64,000 nt of DNA from Stigonema ocellatum SAG 48.90 = DSM 106950 (GTDB lineage Bacteria > Cyanobacteriota > Cyanobacteriia > Cyanobacteriales > Nostocaceae): the NCBI GenBank assembly GCA_016903675.1, contig JADQBA010000001.1:1-64000 (forward strand), given 5' to 3'. Below, one piece after another: positions 1-8,194 of this stretch. The notes under the pieces were generated by a model that was not told where the DNA came from, made no database searches, and saw only the letters and a list, made by a program, of their open reading frames with translations. Position numbers and translations under genes: made by a program. Within the stretch, counting starts at the first letter, position 1, and every line of letters starts with the position of its first letter.

Positions 1-135
1 ATGAGGGAGATGAGGGAGATGAGGGAGATGAGGGAGATGAGGGAGATGAGGGAGATGAGGGAGATGAGGGAGATGAGGGAGATGAGGGAGATGAGGGAGA
101 TGAGGGAGATGAGGGAGATGAGGGAGATGAGGGAG
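1..135. repeat. 9-bp tandem repeat array
   Basis: Fifteen uninterrupted copies of the 9-mer ATGAGGGAG run from the window edge to about position 135, so the array may extend further upstream. Because 9 is a multiple of 3, one frame stays open (Met-Arg-Glu repeated), but nothing else suggests a gene. There are no spacers between units, so it is a minisatellite and not a CRISPR array. Confidence 0.95.
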
Positions 136-145
136 AATAATTGTT

Positions 146-249
146 TACTCCCCTATCCCCCCTATCCCCCCTATCCCCCCTATCTCCCCTATCTCCCCTA
201 TCTCCCCACTCCCCACTCCCCACTCCCCACTCCCCACTCCCCACTCCCC
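146..249. repeat. C-rich short tandem repeats
   Basis: This is a run of degenerate 7-9 bp units of the types CCCCCTAT, CTCCCCTAT and CCCCACT. It directly abuts the stop codon of the minus-strand LysM/M23 gene. The same CCCCACT unit recurs in most intergenic gaps of the window. Confidence 0.85.
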
Positions 250-1128
250 TCATCGCTGAAGATAGGTTTTAGGATCTTGGGCAACCCAACCTAGGGATGA
301 GCTAGAACGCACTTCAAAATGGAGATAGGGTTGACTCAAAATAGGTGTTCCAGTTCTACCGACGGTTCCCACCAAGTCTCCCTTGTTCACTTGCTGACCC
401 ACGGAAACTTTAATAGTGTCAAGTTGGGTGTAGCGGCTTTGTAAACCTCCAGTGTGATTAATTATGACTAGCTTGCCATAACTACCTTTCTCACCTGCAA
501 AAGCTACTATTCCTGCACCGATCGCTTGTACAGGCGTTCCCTTTGTTGCTAATAAATTTACACCGCTATGGAAGAAAACTTTGCCTGTATTCGGGTTAAT
601 CTGCCAGCCATAAGGTAACGCCTCTTTTGCTATTTCCGAAAAAGGATATCCAGCTAATTTACTAGGAGTTGGAGTTGGAGTGGAAGCAGCAGTGAAAAGA
701 CGATTCCGCGATCCATTTATCTTAGGAACAAACACGAGTGTGGGATTTTTTTGACAGCCATTTACCTCAAACAGTACATCCGGACGGATTTTATATTTTG
801 TCGCCACTTGTCGCCAAGTTTGACCGGGCGATACTTCAACCACAATCCCATCATAGGGAGGAATTTGCAGTTCGCTACCAACAGCAACCCTCCCCTTTTG
901 CAAAGCTGGATTCATAGTAATAATACTTACTGCATTGAGATTGTAGCGTTGCGCTATACTCTCAAGAGTTTCGCCTGGTGCAACTGTATGACGCCCGAAG
1001 CGTTCAAGGGCTGAAGTTGGGCAACTCACCCCAGAAACCTGTGCTATGGCTAAGTTTGTCCTTGTAAATACTAGGTCAAAGACGCTGAGGACGCTACAAA
1101 TAAAGAGTACACGATTGCGAAAATTCAT
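250..1128 (-). CDS. LysM / M23-like (LytM) cell-wall protein, probably non-catalytic
   Basis: A secreted protein of 292 residues. I chose the ATG at 1128 because it opens a typical signal peptide (residues 1-30, ending near AIAQ); the longer frame runs into repeat DNA. Two LysM peptidoglycan-binding domains lie at about residues 46-90 and 95-136, followed by a Pro/Thr-rich linker (150-156) and an M23/LytM domain at about 174-275. The zinc site is altered: the HxxxD motif reads H187-SGV-N191, the usual Tyr-Ala-His position is Gln235, and the final HxH reads Y268-L-H270. Only two of the usual ligands remain. By analogy with degenerate LytM factors such as EnvC and NlpD, it may activate amidases or act as a scaffold and not cut peptide bridges itself. 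That role is inferred; the fold assignment is secure. Confidence 0.88.
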   Translation of the reverse strand: MNFRNRVLFICSVLSVFDLVFTRTNLAIAQVSGVSCPTSALERFGRHTVAPGETLESIAQRYNLNAVSIITMNPALQKGRVAVGSELQIPPYDGIVVEVSPGQTWRQVATKYKIRPDVLFEVNGCQKNPTLVFVPKINGSRNRLFTAASTPTPTPSKLAGYPFSEIAKEALPYGWQINPNTGKVFFHSGVNLLATKGTPVQAIGAGIVAFAGEKGSYGKLVIINHTGGLQSRYTQLDTIKVSVGQQVNKGDLVGTVGRTGTPILSQPYLHFEVRSSSSLGWVAQDPKTYLQR

Positions 1129-1195
1129 GTATACAACTGAGTGGGGAGGGGGGAGGGGGAGAGAGGGGGAGTGGGGAGTGGGGAGTGGTGAGTTA

Positions 1196-1262
1196 ATAGG
1201 ACAACCACCAACCACCAACCACTAACAACTAACCACCAACAACTAACCAGCAACAATCAACA
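1196..1262. repeat. AACCACCA/AACAACT short repeats
   Basis: Degenerate heptamer-like units of the types CAACCAC and CAACTAAC fill the gap between the divergent LysM/M23 gene and the HtrA-type protease. The same repeat class recurs near 2590-2675, 4835-4925, 20965-21045 and 21772-21870. Confidence 0.75.
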
Positions 1263-1383
1263 ATCCCTCTTTACTCATGTTAAACTATGTGCCCTAAGTA
1301 TTAAATTCCTCTGTTAACTTGCCGTTTGCTTGATTAAACTTAGAAACAGCGCATCTGCATTGCTGTCGTTAAATGTAGTGATT

Positions 1384-2589
1384 ATGAAGTTATCTTTAAA
1401 GCAACTAACGGTTTATCTCTCTTTACTGGCGATTGGCGGCGGTGCAGGTTTATTAGGCAGTCCCTATCTCTCGCCACAAAATCGCCCCTTTCAGCAGTTA
1501 AGAAATGTCACAGTAGCTTTGCCTTCAGAAACCGCTGTCCCTAATGCAGGTGGAGGACAGGTTGGGGTTCTTGGAGGCAATAACATAAATTTTATTGCCG
1601 CCGCTGTGCAAAAAACAGGACCGGCGGTGGTACGAATTAATGCGACCCGCAAAGTGGCAAATCCAATTTCTGACGCTTTAAAAAATCCCCTCTTACGACG
1701 ATTCTTTGGGGAGAATGAGCAACCAATTCCCCAAGAACGAATTGAGCGCGGTACAGGGTCTGGATTTATTTTGAGCGAAGATGGACGATTACTAACCAAC
1801 GCTCATGTGGTAGCAGATACAGATACAGTACAAGTTACCCTCAAGGATGGTCGGACTTTTGAGGGTAAGGTGGTGGGAGTCGATACAGTGACAGATGTAG
1901 CAGTGGTAAAAATTCCAGTTAATAAATTGCCTACTGTTAATCTGGGAAATTCACAAAACTTAGTGCCCGGACAGTGGGCGATCGCTATTGGTAATCCTCT
2001 AGGCTTAGACAACACCGTGACCATTGGGATCATCAGCGCTACTGATCGCACCAGTTCTCAAGTTGGTGTACCAGATAAGCGAGTCAGCTTTATCCAAACC
2101 GACGCCGCAATTAACCCTGGTAACTCTGGTGGACCTTTGTTAAACGCTCAAGGCGAGGTAATCGGTATAAACACAGCTATCCGCCCTGATGCTAAAGGAC
2201 TCGGTTTTGCCATCCCCATTGACGTTGCAGCTCGCATTGCTAATGAACTGTTTACTAAAGGGCATGTGGAACATCCCTTCTTAGGCATTGAAATGGTAGA
2301 CCTTTCTCCTACCAAAAAACAGCAAATAAATCAAGAAAATAATCTTAACATTAAGCAGGATAATGGCGTGGTCATTAAGTCCGTCTTGGACAAATCACCA
2401 GCAAAGGAGGCTGGACTGCGTCTTGGGGACATTGTGCAAAAAATTAACGGTAGGGAAGTCAAAACAGCAGCCCAATTACAGAAGCTGGTAGATTCGAGTT
2501 CAGTAGGCGACACCATGCAAGTCGAAGTCAACCGCGACGGAAAAAATCAAACTTTAGCACTGCATTTAGGGGCTTATCCCCAAAATTAG
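1384..2589 (+). CDS. HtrA/Deg-family serine protease with one PDZ domain
   Basis: A periplasmic or thylakoid-lumen type protein quality-control protease of the Deg/HtrA family (cyanobacterial HtrA, HhoA or HhoB). The ATG at 1384 starts a positively charged residue pair followed by a hydrophobic stretch, which fits a signal anchor; an upstream in-frame start at 1330 would add 18 residues. The trypsin-like domain shows the full triad: His141 in TNAHVV, Asp171 in TDVAVVKI and Ser248 in NPGNSGGP. One PDZ domain follows at about residues 290-395 with the GVVIKSVLDKSPA carboxylate-binding region. Length, 401 residues, is normal for the family. Which of the three cyanobacterial paralogues it is cannot be told from this sequence alone. 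Confidence 0.95.
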   Translation: MKLSLKQLTVYLSLLAIGGGAGLLGSPYLSPQNRPFQQLRNVTVALPSETAVPNAGGGQVGVLGGNNINFIAAAVQKTGPAVVRINATRKVANPISDALKNPLLRRFFGENEQPIPQERIERGTGSGFILSEDGRLLTNAHVVADTDTVQVTLKDGRTFEGKVVGVDTVTDVAVVKIPVNKLPTVNLGNSQNLVPGQWAIAIGNPLGLDNTVTIGIISATDRTSSQVGVPDKRVSFIQTDAAINPGNSGGPLLNAQGEVIGINTAIRPDAKGLGFAIPIDVAARIANELFTKGHVEHPFLGIEMVDLSPTKKQQINQENNLNIKQDNGVVIKSVLDKSPAKEAGLRLGDIVQKINGREVKTAAQLQKLVDSSSVGDTMQVEVNRDGKNQTLALHLGAYPQN

Positions 2590-2675
2590 TCATTAGTCCA
2601 TAGTTAGTTGTTGTTTGTTAGTTGATAGTTGTTCTACTAACCACTAACTACTAACAACTATCCACCAAGCAATGA
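2590..2675. repeat. TTAGTTGTTAGT-type repeats between converging genes
   Basis: The gap between the converging protease and DUF760 genes holds inverted runs of TTAGTTGT-like and ACTAACAACT-like units. They could form a loose hairpin and serve as a terminator, but there is no clear GC stem with a T-tract. Confidence 0.6.
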
Positions 2676-3023
2676 CTAATGACTATTATTCAAGTGATCT
2701 AACTGCATCCGCTGTTCCATTTGCCGGAGAAAATATCCCGTCATCATAGCTGAGGCTAAAAGACCAGCTAGGTTGTCTCGATCTGTTGTAATTTGGACAT
2801 TGAAATTTTCTGTAGGTAGCATCCCAACAAGCCCTTGGACGTTTTGCGAAATGATTTGTTTAATTTCAGGGCTGACGGACTGGGCAACACGCGCTAAAAC
2901 CTCAGGAGGCTGATGCTGTAGATATTTGAGTAGCTGATTGGGAAAATCCTCAAAGTTATCATTCACAAGCTGATTGGGGTGTTCTTCAGGGTTGTCATTC
3001 AGAAAGTCAGGATCAAACACCAT
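2676..3023 (-). CDS. DUF760 family protein
   Basis: A small soluble protein of 115 residues. I chose the ATG at 3023 (start MVFDPD) because the extra N-terminus of the longer frame is only translated minisatellite (Leu-Pro repeats). The C-terminal two thirds match what I know of DUF760, a family of cyanobacteria and plastids: a LLKYLQHQ segment, then VLARVAQSVSPEI and a NLAGLLASAMMTGYFLRQME helix, the latter being the most family-like part. No catalytic motif is visible and the biochemical role is unknown. The gene stands alone between repeat-filled gaps. Confidence 0.8.
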   Translation of the reverse strand: MVFDPDFLNDNPEEHPNQLVNDNFEDFPNQLLKYLQHQPPEVLARVAQSVSPEIKQIISQNVQGLVGMLPTENFNVQITTDRDNLAGLLASAMMTGYFLRQMEQRMQLDHLNNSH

Positions 3024-3075
3024 TTGCAGTTTTTTTAGCTGAGTGGCTAATCCTACTGTAAACCATACTAGGAGG

Positions 3076-3165
3076 GTAAGGGGGGGAGTGGGGAGTGGGG
3101 AGTGGGGAGTGGGGAGCAGGGGGAGGGGGGGGAGCAGGGGGAGCAGGGGGAGCAGGGGGAGCAAG
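3076..3165. repeat. GGGGAGT / GGGGGAGCA minisatellite
   Basis: Tandem units GGGGAGT followed by GGGGGAGCA lie immediately upstream of the DUF760 gene. Further short repeats (TCAATAACTCAATAACTC, CCTACCTCC, AGAGCCTCA) continue to about 3265. Confidence 0.85.
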
Positions 3166-3281
3166 AATTATTGCTCAATAACTCAATAACTCAATAACTC
3201 TTTTTCCTCCCCTACCTCCCCTACCTCCCCTACCTCAAGAGCCTCAAGAGCCTCAAGAGCCTCCTCTCTCCCTTTCCCCCC

Positions 3282-3815
3282 CTACTCTTCTAGCGTTGGT
3301 TCTGATTGTAGTTCTAGTTCTAGTTGTCGCTGCTTTTGGGTGGAGGAAAATGGTTGAGGAAGTTGCTGAATTTGGAAATACTGATGAAATTTGGGCGTGA
3401 CTTGTAGAGAGTAGGAGCGAGAGTCACTGTCGCGGCGTTTCTTGACAAAACCTAGTTCCACTAGTTCTTGGACGTGTTGATATGCTCCAGAACCGCGCAG
3501 GTTAATTAAGTCACTTTGGAGTGTGGGGCTATGGAGAGCGATCGCCGCTAAAGTCCGTAACGCACCCACACCCAACTCCACCGGAATCAGAGTTTGCACT
3601 AAGTCATGAAAGTCAGACCGCAGTTGCAGACTGTAACCATCTGGGGTTTCTACAACTTCAAGAGCGCTATCTCGGTGGGCATACTCGTCAATTAATTCAA
3701 TTATGCCTTCCTCAACAGTAGCACGATCGCAGGTGGCATACTCAGCAATTTCGCTGATCGACAGGGGCTTACCCTTTAAGTAGAGAATCGCTTCTATTTT
3801 AGTCGCTGCATTCAT
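3282..3815 (-). CDS. scpB: Segregation and condensation protein ScpB
   Basis: ScpB is the winged-helix partner of ScpA and bridges the SMC complex during chromosome condensation and segregation. The 177-residue product begins MNAATKIEAILYLKGKPLS, the typical ScpB opening, and has tandem winged-helix sequence including LGVGALRTLAAIALHSP and the SDLINLRGSGAYQHVQELVE segment, which are family hallmarks. The C-terminal tail is Glu/Gln-rich. Length is normal for cyanobacteria. No scpA is adjacent, as is common in cyanobacteria. The stop lies in a purine-rich repeat region at 3282 and the start abuts a minisatellite. Confidence 0.93.
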   Translation of the reverse strand: MNAATKIEAILYLKGKPLSISEIAEYATCDRATVEEGIIELIDEYAHRDSALEVVETPDGYSLQLRSDFHDLVQTLIPVELGVGALRTLAAIALHSPTLQSDLINLRGSGAYQHVQELVELGFVKKRRDSDSRSYSLQVTPKFHQYFQIQQLPQPFSSTQKQRQLELELQSEPTLEE

Positions 3816-3820
3816 TGTTC

Positions 3821-4132
3821 ATGGGGAGTGGGGAGTGGGGAATGGGGAGTGGGGAATGGGGAGTGGGGGAGTGGGGGAAGGGGGGAAGGGGGGAAGGGGG
3901 GAAGGGGGGAAGGGGGGAAGGGGGGAATGGGGAGTGGGGAATGGGACAAATGACAAATGTAAGGATTAGTATCATAATCTTAGATGTAAGTCAAGATTCA
4001 ATAATTACCTTTTCTCCCCATCTCCCCCCCTCCCCACTCCCTATTCCCCACTCCCCACTCCCTATTCCCCACTCCCCATTCCCTATTCCCCACTCCCCAC
4101 TCCCTATTCCCCACTCCCCACTCCTATTCCCT
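3821..4132. repeat. GGGGAGT and GGGGGAA minisatellites facing CCCCACT units
   Basis: The gap between scpB and ispD is almost wholly tandem repeat. G-rich units (GGGGAGT, GGGGAAT, GGGGGGAA) run from 3821 to about 3945, then inverted C-rich counterparts run from 4018 to 4132. The two halves could pair in RNA. Only about 60 bp in the middle is unique sequence. Confidence 0.9.
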
Positions 4133-4808
4133 CTCTAGTTCTGAGGATGAATTCCGCGATCGCTAAATCTTGGGGAGTGGTGATCTTCAAATTCGTCTCC
4201 TCGCCTTTAACAATTTGTACACACAAGCCGCACTTTTCAAACAAAGCAGCGTCATCAGTCACTTCCCAACCCTGACGGATACCTGACTCATGGCACTGCT
4301 TTAACAACTGGACATCAAATCCTTGGGGAGTTTGTGCTGCCCAAAGTTGTCGTCGGTCGGGTGTACTTTGAATTATGCCATTGTCATCTACGACTTTGAT
4401 CGTGTCCTTGACAGGTACTGCGGCAATCAAACCAGAACAGTGGCGCAATGCTTCGGCACATTCGTCAAATAAATCAGATGTGGCAAGACATCTAGCGCCA
4501 TCGTGAATCAACACTTGCTTTGCGGCATCTGGCAACGCCTGCAAGCCATTGTAGACTGATTCTTGTCGGGTGGCACCTCCCCGAATTAACTCCACTGGCT
4601 TAGTCAACTTCTCTTGGGCGAGAATTTCGTTTAAGTCGAACCAGTCTGTTGGTTGGGAAACAATCCCGATCCAAGTGATACAACGCGAAGCTTGGGCGGC
4701 TTTGAGAGTCCAGCTAATAATCGGTTGCGATCGCACTGTTAGCAGGAGTTTATTGCGGTTACTCCCCATTCTTCGTCCCATTCCTGCTGCTGGAATCAAT
4801 AAATGCAC
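4104..4808 (-). CDS. ispD: 2-C-methyl-D-erythritol 4-phosphate cytidylyltransferase
   Basis: IspD transfers CMP from CTP to methylerythritol phosphate in the MEP isoprenoid pathway. I chose the GTG at 4808 because it gives the expected start (HLLIPAAGMGRRMG, the nucleotide-binding P-loop-like motif) and has a good ribosome site (GAGGAAG, four bases upstream); no ATG lies between it and repeat DNA. Other family motifs are VLIHDGARCL and the AAVPVKDTIKVV and TPQGFDV segments. The product is 234 residues. The last residues (GIGVGSGE) are encoded by a minisatellite that has grown into the 3' end of the gene, so the C-terminus is longer than usual by a few residues. Confidence 0.93.
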   Translation of the reverse strand: MHLLIPAAGMGRRMGSNRNKLLLTVRSQPIISWTLKAAQASRCITWIGIVSQPTDWFDLNEILAQEKLTKPVELIRGGATRQESVYNGLQALPDAAKQVLIHDGARCLATSDLFDECAEALRHCSGLIAAVPVKDTIKVVDDNGIIQSTPDRRQLWAAQTPQGFDVQLLKQCHESGIRQGWEVTDDAALFEKCGLCVQIVKGEETNLKITTPQDLAIAEFILRTREGIGVGSGE

Positions 4809-4989
4809 AGTCTTCCTCAATATTGGATAATGGGTAGTGGTTTGGTGTTTGGTGTTTGGTGTTTGGTGAATGGTTACGGAGTGCCAACCAACACTCAACC
4901 AACAACACTCAACCAACAACTAACAATCACCGACTAACAAAGCATATCTTCCCCTAAAATAGGGAGCGAGTAAGCGTAAATAAAATATT

Positions 4990-5949
4990 ATGCGAGTAGT
5001 AGCTCTTGTCCCTGGCGGAATAGGTGACCAAATTCTCTTCTTTCCTACTCTAGATGACCTGAAGCGCTATTACCCTAACGCTCAGATAGATGTCGTTGTG
5101 GAACCTCGGTCAAAAACTGCTTACCGGGTGAGCAAGTCTGTTCACGAGGTACTGGTATTTGATTTCAAAGACCGTAACAGTTTGGCAGATTGGGCGAATC
5201 TGGTGGGCAAAATTCGCGATCGCGAGTACGATGTCGCCCTTGCTTTGGGGCAAAGCTGGCTAGTGGGTTTTTTACTCTGGTTAACTGGAGTTCCCATACG
5301 CATTGGTTACAAAGGCAAAGGATCTGCTTTTCTCACCAACCCAGTACCGTTGAAAACACAGCAGTATGCTGCTGCTATGTATCATGACCTACTCCAAGGG
5401 TTGGGCATTAAGTCCCCAACTCCGGAGTTAGCACTCAATGTACCAAAACCAGATATTGAATGGGCAGACAAGGAACAAAAACGGTTAGCAATCAAGGAAA
5501 CTGGATACATTTTGATTCATGGTGGTTCTAGTGAATTAGCCAAACTTAAGGGTCTGGATAAAATCTACCCAGTGGAGAATTGGCAGCAAATTATTCAAGA
5601 CCTTCAGCACAAGCAACCGGATATGCCTATAGTTGTCATCCAAGGACCGGACGATCAAGAGTTTGTACGTAGTCTCAAGCAAACTGCACCCGACATTAAA
5701 ATCACTTCTCCAGAAGATATTGGTAAGTTGGCGGCGATGATAGCTGGGGCAAACTTGATGTTGTGTACCGATAGTGCACCGATGCATTTAAGTGTAGCAG
5801 TACAGACGTACACTATAGCTTTATTTGGTCCCACAGAACCGGCAAAGTTGTTACCTCATAGCGATAAATTCCTTGCCATTAAATCCCCCACAGGCAAAAT
5901 GAGCGATATTTCACCCAAAGCTGTGTTGGAGAAAATCTGGGGTGGCTAG
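4990..5949 (+). CDS. Glycosyltransferase family 9 (heptosyltransferase-like)
   Basis: A 319-residue GT-B fold glycosyltransferase of the ADP-heptose:LPS heptosyltransferase family, presumably acting on a surface polysaccharide at the inner membrane. Family marks are the N-terminal ALVPGGIGDQILFFPTL glycine-rich loop and the C-terminal nucleotide-sugar site MLCTDSAPMHLSVAV with ALFGPTEPAKL. The stop overlaps the start of the HAD phosphatase gene by 8 bp, so the two are probably translationally coupled. This pairing with a HisB/GmhB-like phosphatase suggests a heptose-type or related sugar pathway. The actual sugar donor is not known. Confidence 0.88.
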   Translation: MRVVALVPGGIGDQILFFPTLDDLKRYYPNAQIDVVVEPRSKTAYRVSKSVHEVLVFDFKDRNSLADWANLVGKIRDREYDVALALGQSWLVGFLLWLTGVPIRIGYKGKGSAFLTNPVPLKTQQYAAAMYHDLLQGLGIKSPTPELALNVPKPDIEWADKEQKRLAIKETGYILIHGGSSELAKLKGLDKIYPVENWQQIIQDLQHKQPDMPIVVIQGPDDQEFVRSLKQTAPDIKITSPEDIGKLAAMIAGANLMLCTDSAPMHLSVAVQTYTIALFGPTEPAKLLPHSDKFLAIKSPTGKMSDISPKAVLEKIWGG

Positions 5950-6532
5950 ACCAGCAGTTTTCCTTGACCGCGATGGCGTGTTAAATGTCGAAGCTGGCTA
6001 CATTCACCAGGTAGAAGATTTACACCTGATACCCGGTGTTGCCAAGTCTGTGCGCCAGTTAAATGACTACCATTTATTTTGCTGTCTGGTTTCTAATCAA
6101 TCTGGACCTGCTAGAGGTTATTACCCAGACAGCCATGTTCAAGCTTTACATCAGCGACTTTGCTACCTCTTGGCAAAGGATGCGCTTGCAAAGTTAGATG
6201 CGCTGTACTACTGTCCCTACCTCAGTCCCCCAGAAGGGGGTAAAGACCCAGCATACACTCGCTGGTCTACTTGGCGTAAACCCAATACGGGAATGTTGGT
6301 AGCAGCGGCTTGGGAACATGATTTGGATTTGGGTCGCAGTTTCATGGTAGGGGATAAAGCGACGGATGTGGATATGGCTCACAATGCTGGTTGCATGGGT
6401 ATTTTGGTGCAAACTGGATTCGGCGATCGCGTCTTAGCTGGTGAGTACCAGCACCACACAAAACCAGATTACATCGCTAAAGATTTACCCGCAGCCGTTG
6501 AATGGATTTTAAAAAGGGGTGTAGGGGTGTAG
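5942..6532 (+). CDS. HAD-family phosphatase, HisB-N/GmhB-like
   Basis: A 196-residue HAD hydrolase of the histidinol-phosphatase/D,D-heptose 1,7-bisphosphate phosphatase group. The nucleophile motif is FLDRDGVLN, followed by the SNQSG motif II, a Cys/His region near DALYYCPYLSPPEGG and the acidic motif VGDKATDVDMAHNAG. It starts with a GTG that overlaps the stop of the glycosyltransferase gene, which points to coupled expression. The coding end (GVGV) enters a GGGGTGTA tandem repeat, so the true original stop may have been lost to repeat growth. Substrate assignment (heptose bisphosphate) rests on the neighbour and is tentative. Confidence 0.85.
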   Translation: MARPAVFLDRDGVLNVEAGYIHQVEDLHLIPGVAKSVRQLNDYHLFCCLVSNQSGPARGYYPDSHVQALHQRLCYLLAKDALAKLDALYYCPYLSPPEGGKDPAYTRWSTWRKPNTGMLVAAAWEHDLDLGRSFMVGDKATDVDMAHNAGCMGILVQTGFGDRVLAGEYQHHTKPDYIAKDLPAAVEWILKRGVGV

Positions 6533-6657
6533 GGGTGTAGGGGTGTGGGGGTGTGGGGGAACCCCATCAATAAATGATTAAATGAATTATGAATGCTGAA
6601 TTATGAATTACAGTCAAATGCATAATTCATAATTCATAATTCATAATTCATAATTTT
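6510..6657. repeat. GGGGTGTA repeat and ATAATTCATA array
   Basis: A short GTAGGGGTGT tandem repeat overlaps the end of the HAD gene. It is followed by alternating TGAATTATGAAT and CATAATTCATAATTC units that are mutually inverted and lie between converging genes. Confidence 0.75.
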
Positions 6658-7131
6658 TCAAAGCATCTCAAATAAAGCATCATCTAACTCATAACCCAGT
6701 AGTTGAGCCATGGACTGGAGGCGAGATTTACTGGGGATAGCCTGCTGTTGTAACCAATCGGTTAAAACAAAGAGTTTGTGCATTAAAAAGATTTCTAAGG
6801 CTTCAGGATTGTACTGAATTCCTTCTTTGATACTAAAGGAGTGAGGTACGAGCATAGCAGCATAACGGACAAATTCTCCAGCTTTCCAATCTAGTAAAAA
6901 TGGTAACCAGGGTATTCGTGTATCCAGGCGGATAAACCACAGCCGCACTTCTGGGATTTCTGAGAGTTCCCGTGGATCGTCCTGTTCCAAAATATAGTTA
7001 ATCTCAAAGCGCAGCTGCTGCTCTTGGGATGCGATCGCCCCCTCTTGCAGCAGTTTTTCAATCACTGTTGCTACAGGGGAGAGATCCAAATTGTTGATAT
7101 TGTCAGTATTGAGTGCGATCGTGATTGTCAT
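6658..7131 (-). CDS. crr6: CRR6-like NdhI maturation factor
   Basis: A 157-residue soluble protein that I recognise as CRR6 (DUF1817), a cyanobacterial and chloroplast factor for assembly of the NdhI subunit of the photosynthetic NDH-1 complex. The most telling segment is WFIRLDTRIPWLPFLLDWK followed by AGEFVRYAAMLVPHSFS, close to the family consensus. The start ATG at 7131 is the first in frame. The gene is monocistronic and faces away from furC. The function in this organism is inferred from the family. Confidence 0.82.
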   Translation of the reverse strand: MTITIALNTDNINNLDLSPVATVIEKLLQEGAIASQEQQLRFEINYILEQDDPRELSEIPEVRLWFIRLDTRIPWLPFLLDWKAGEFVRYAAMLVPHSFSIKEGIQYNPEALEIFLMHKLFVLTDWLQQQAIPSKSRLQSMAQLLGYELDDALFEML

Positions 7132-7727
7132 GGACTCAGCAGCCGATTCTGCTCAACAGTAAGACCGAGAATCCAGAGTAGCAGCTTTGGGTCATTGACG
7201 CTACACCCAGTGCAATCAAAAGCAAAATAAAGACGCGATCGCTCTTTTAAAGGCAGAGATCGGGTCTTCTGGAGGAAAATTTGGTACATACTCCCGAACC
7301 GCTACAAGATTACCGATGTTCTTCTCTTCTTTCTTCGTGTACTTCGCGTCTTTGCGGTTCATTCAAATAGGTAATCGCGCCCTGCGGTTCGGGAGTAAGC
7401 AGGGATAGGGGAGTGAGTAGGGGTTCCCTCTGGGGTAGGGGCTGTGAGGGAAACTAATGACTCAAGGCAAGCCTCAGAGAGAGAGGTGGACGTTGGCAGC
7501 TATTTTAAGCTAAAGTTGTAATGAGTTTGTTTTAGGTTAGAGTGAGACAAAGCAACCATCAAGCAATACAAAAATTCCTCGCACCAACCAGTGATTTCCG
7601 CAACAGTCAAAGGCGAAAACACAGGTAGATGAACAAGCACGGGGTGCAAAATCTTTGGATATAAAAAATAACAAACAAAAATTTACAAGGGAAACTTAGC
7701 CCAAAAGTTAAAAAAGTTAAATATAAT
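7132..7727. other. Intergenic region upstream of furC and crr6
   Basis: A 596-bp gap between divergent genes. It contains an inverted-repeat element (7290-7396, listed separately), G-rich stretches around 7400-7440, and an AT-rich part from 7655 to 7727 that is the likely furC promoter and leader. I see no coding sequence. Confidence 0.6.
7290..7396. mobile_element. Short inverted-repeat element, family C (ACTCCCGAACCG ends)
   Basis: A 107-bp element with terminal inverted repeats ACTCCCGAACCG and CGGTTCGGGAGT. A related copy sits at 17240-17345 with the same ends and a similar interior (AGATTACC, TCTTTTT, GCGTC, GGCGGTTCATT). A third, partial copy is at about 42915-42965. No coding capacity, so it is MITE-like or an extragenic palindrome. 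Confidence 0.8.
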
Positions 7728-8174
7728 ATGCAAAAACAAGCAGTATCTATAAAACCAATTCGTTCCCTGGAAGATGCGCTTGAGCGCTGTCAATTGCTGG
7801 GTATGCGCGTTAGTCGTCAGCGCCGCTTTATTCTGGAACTACTTTGGCAAGCAAACGAGCATCTTTCCGCCAGAGACATTTATGATCGCTTGAACCACCA
7901 AGGTAAAGAAATCGGTCATACTTCTGTCTATCAAAATTTAGAAGCTTTATCCACTCAGGGTATTATTGAGTGTGTTGAACGCTGCGACGGGCGTTTATAC
8001 GGCAACATCAGCGACCCTCATAGTCATGTAAACTGTCTCGATACAAATCAAATTCTAGATGTTCATGTGCAGCTACCAGAAGAGGTCATCCGTCTGGTTG
8101 AAGAACAAACAGGAGTGAGGATTACTGACTACAGTATTAACTTTTATGGCTACCGCAAACCACCTGAAAGCTAG
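7728..8174 (+). CDS. furC: Fur-family transcriptional regulator (FurC/PerR type)
   Basis: A 148-residue Fur superfamily repressor. The N-terminal winged helix (about residues 12-85) contains RVSRQRRFILELLW and GHTSVYQNLEALSTQGI, very close to what I recall of Anabaena FurC (PerR), the peroxide-responsive paralogue. The dimerisation domain has the HSHVNC metal-binding segment, but the usual CxxC zinc pair is reduced: only one Cys follows the HxH (NCLDTNQ) and the C-terminal CxxC is absent. FurC-type proteins in Nostocales also lack the canonical pairs as far as I remember. The regulated genes cannot be read from here. Confidence 0.87.
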   Translation: MQKQAVSIKPIRSLEDALERCQLLGMRVSRQRRFILELLWQANEHLSARDIYDRLNHQGKEIGHTSVYQNLEALSTQGIIECVERCDGRLYGNISDPHSHVNCLDTNQILDVHVQLPEEVIRLVEEQTGVRITDYSINFYGYRKPPES

Positions 8175-8194
8175 TTGATTTGTAGTTGTGCGCC

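Noticed and set aside
1..135. Possible CRISPR array
   Set aside because: Units are contiguous 9-mers without spacers and no cas genes are near.
1..294. Open frame reading Met-Arg-Glu repeats from the window start
   Set aside because: It is a translated 9-bp tandem array followed by C-rich repeat; no start context, no domain, no conservation signal.
3815..4138. 107-codon plus-strand frame with Gly/Glu/Trp repeats
   Set aside because: It is a translation of the GGGGAGT minisatellite, overlapping the ispD 3' end on the other strand.
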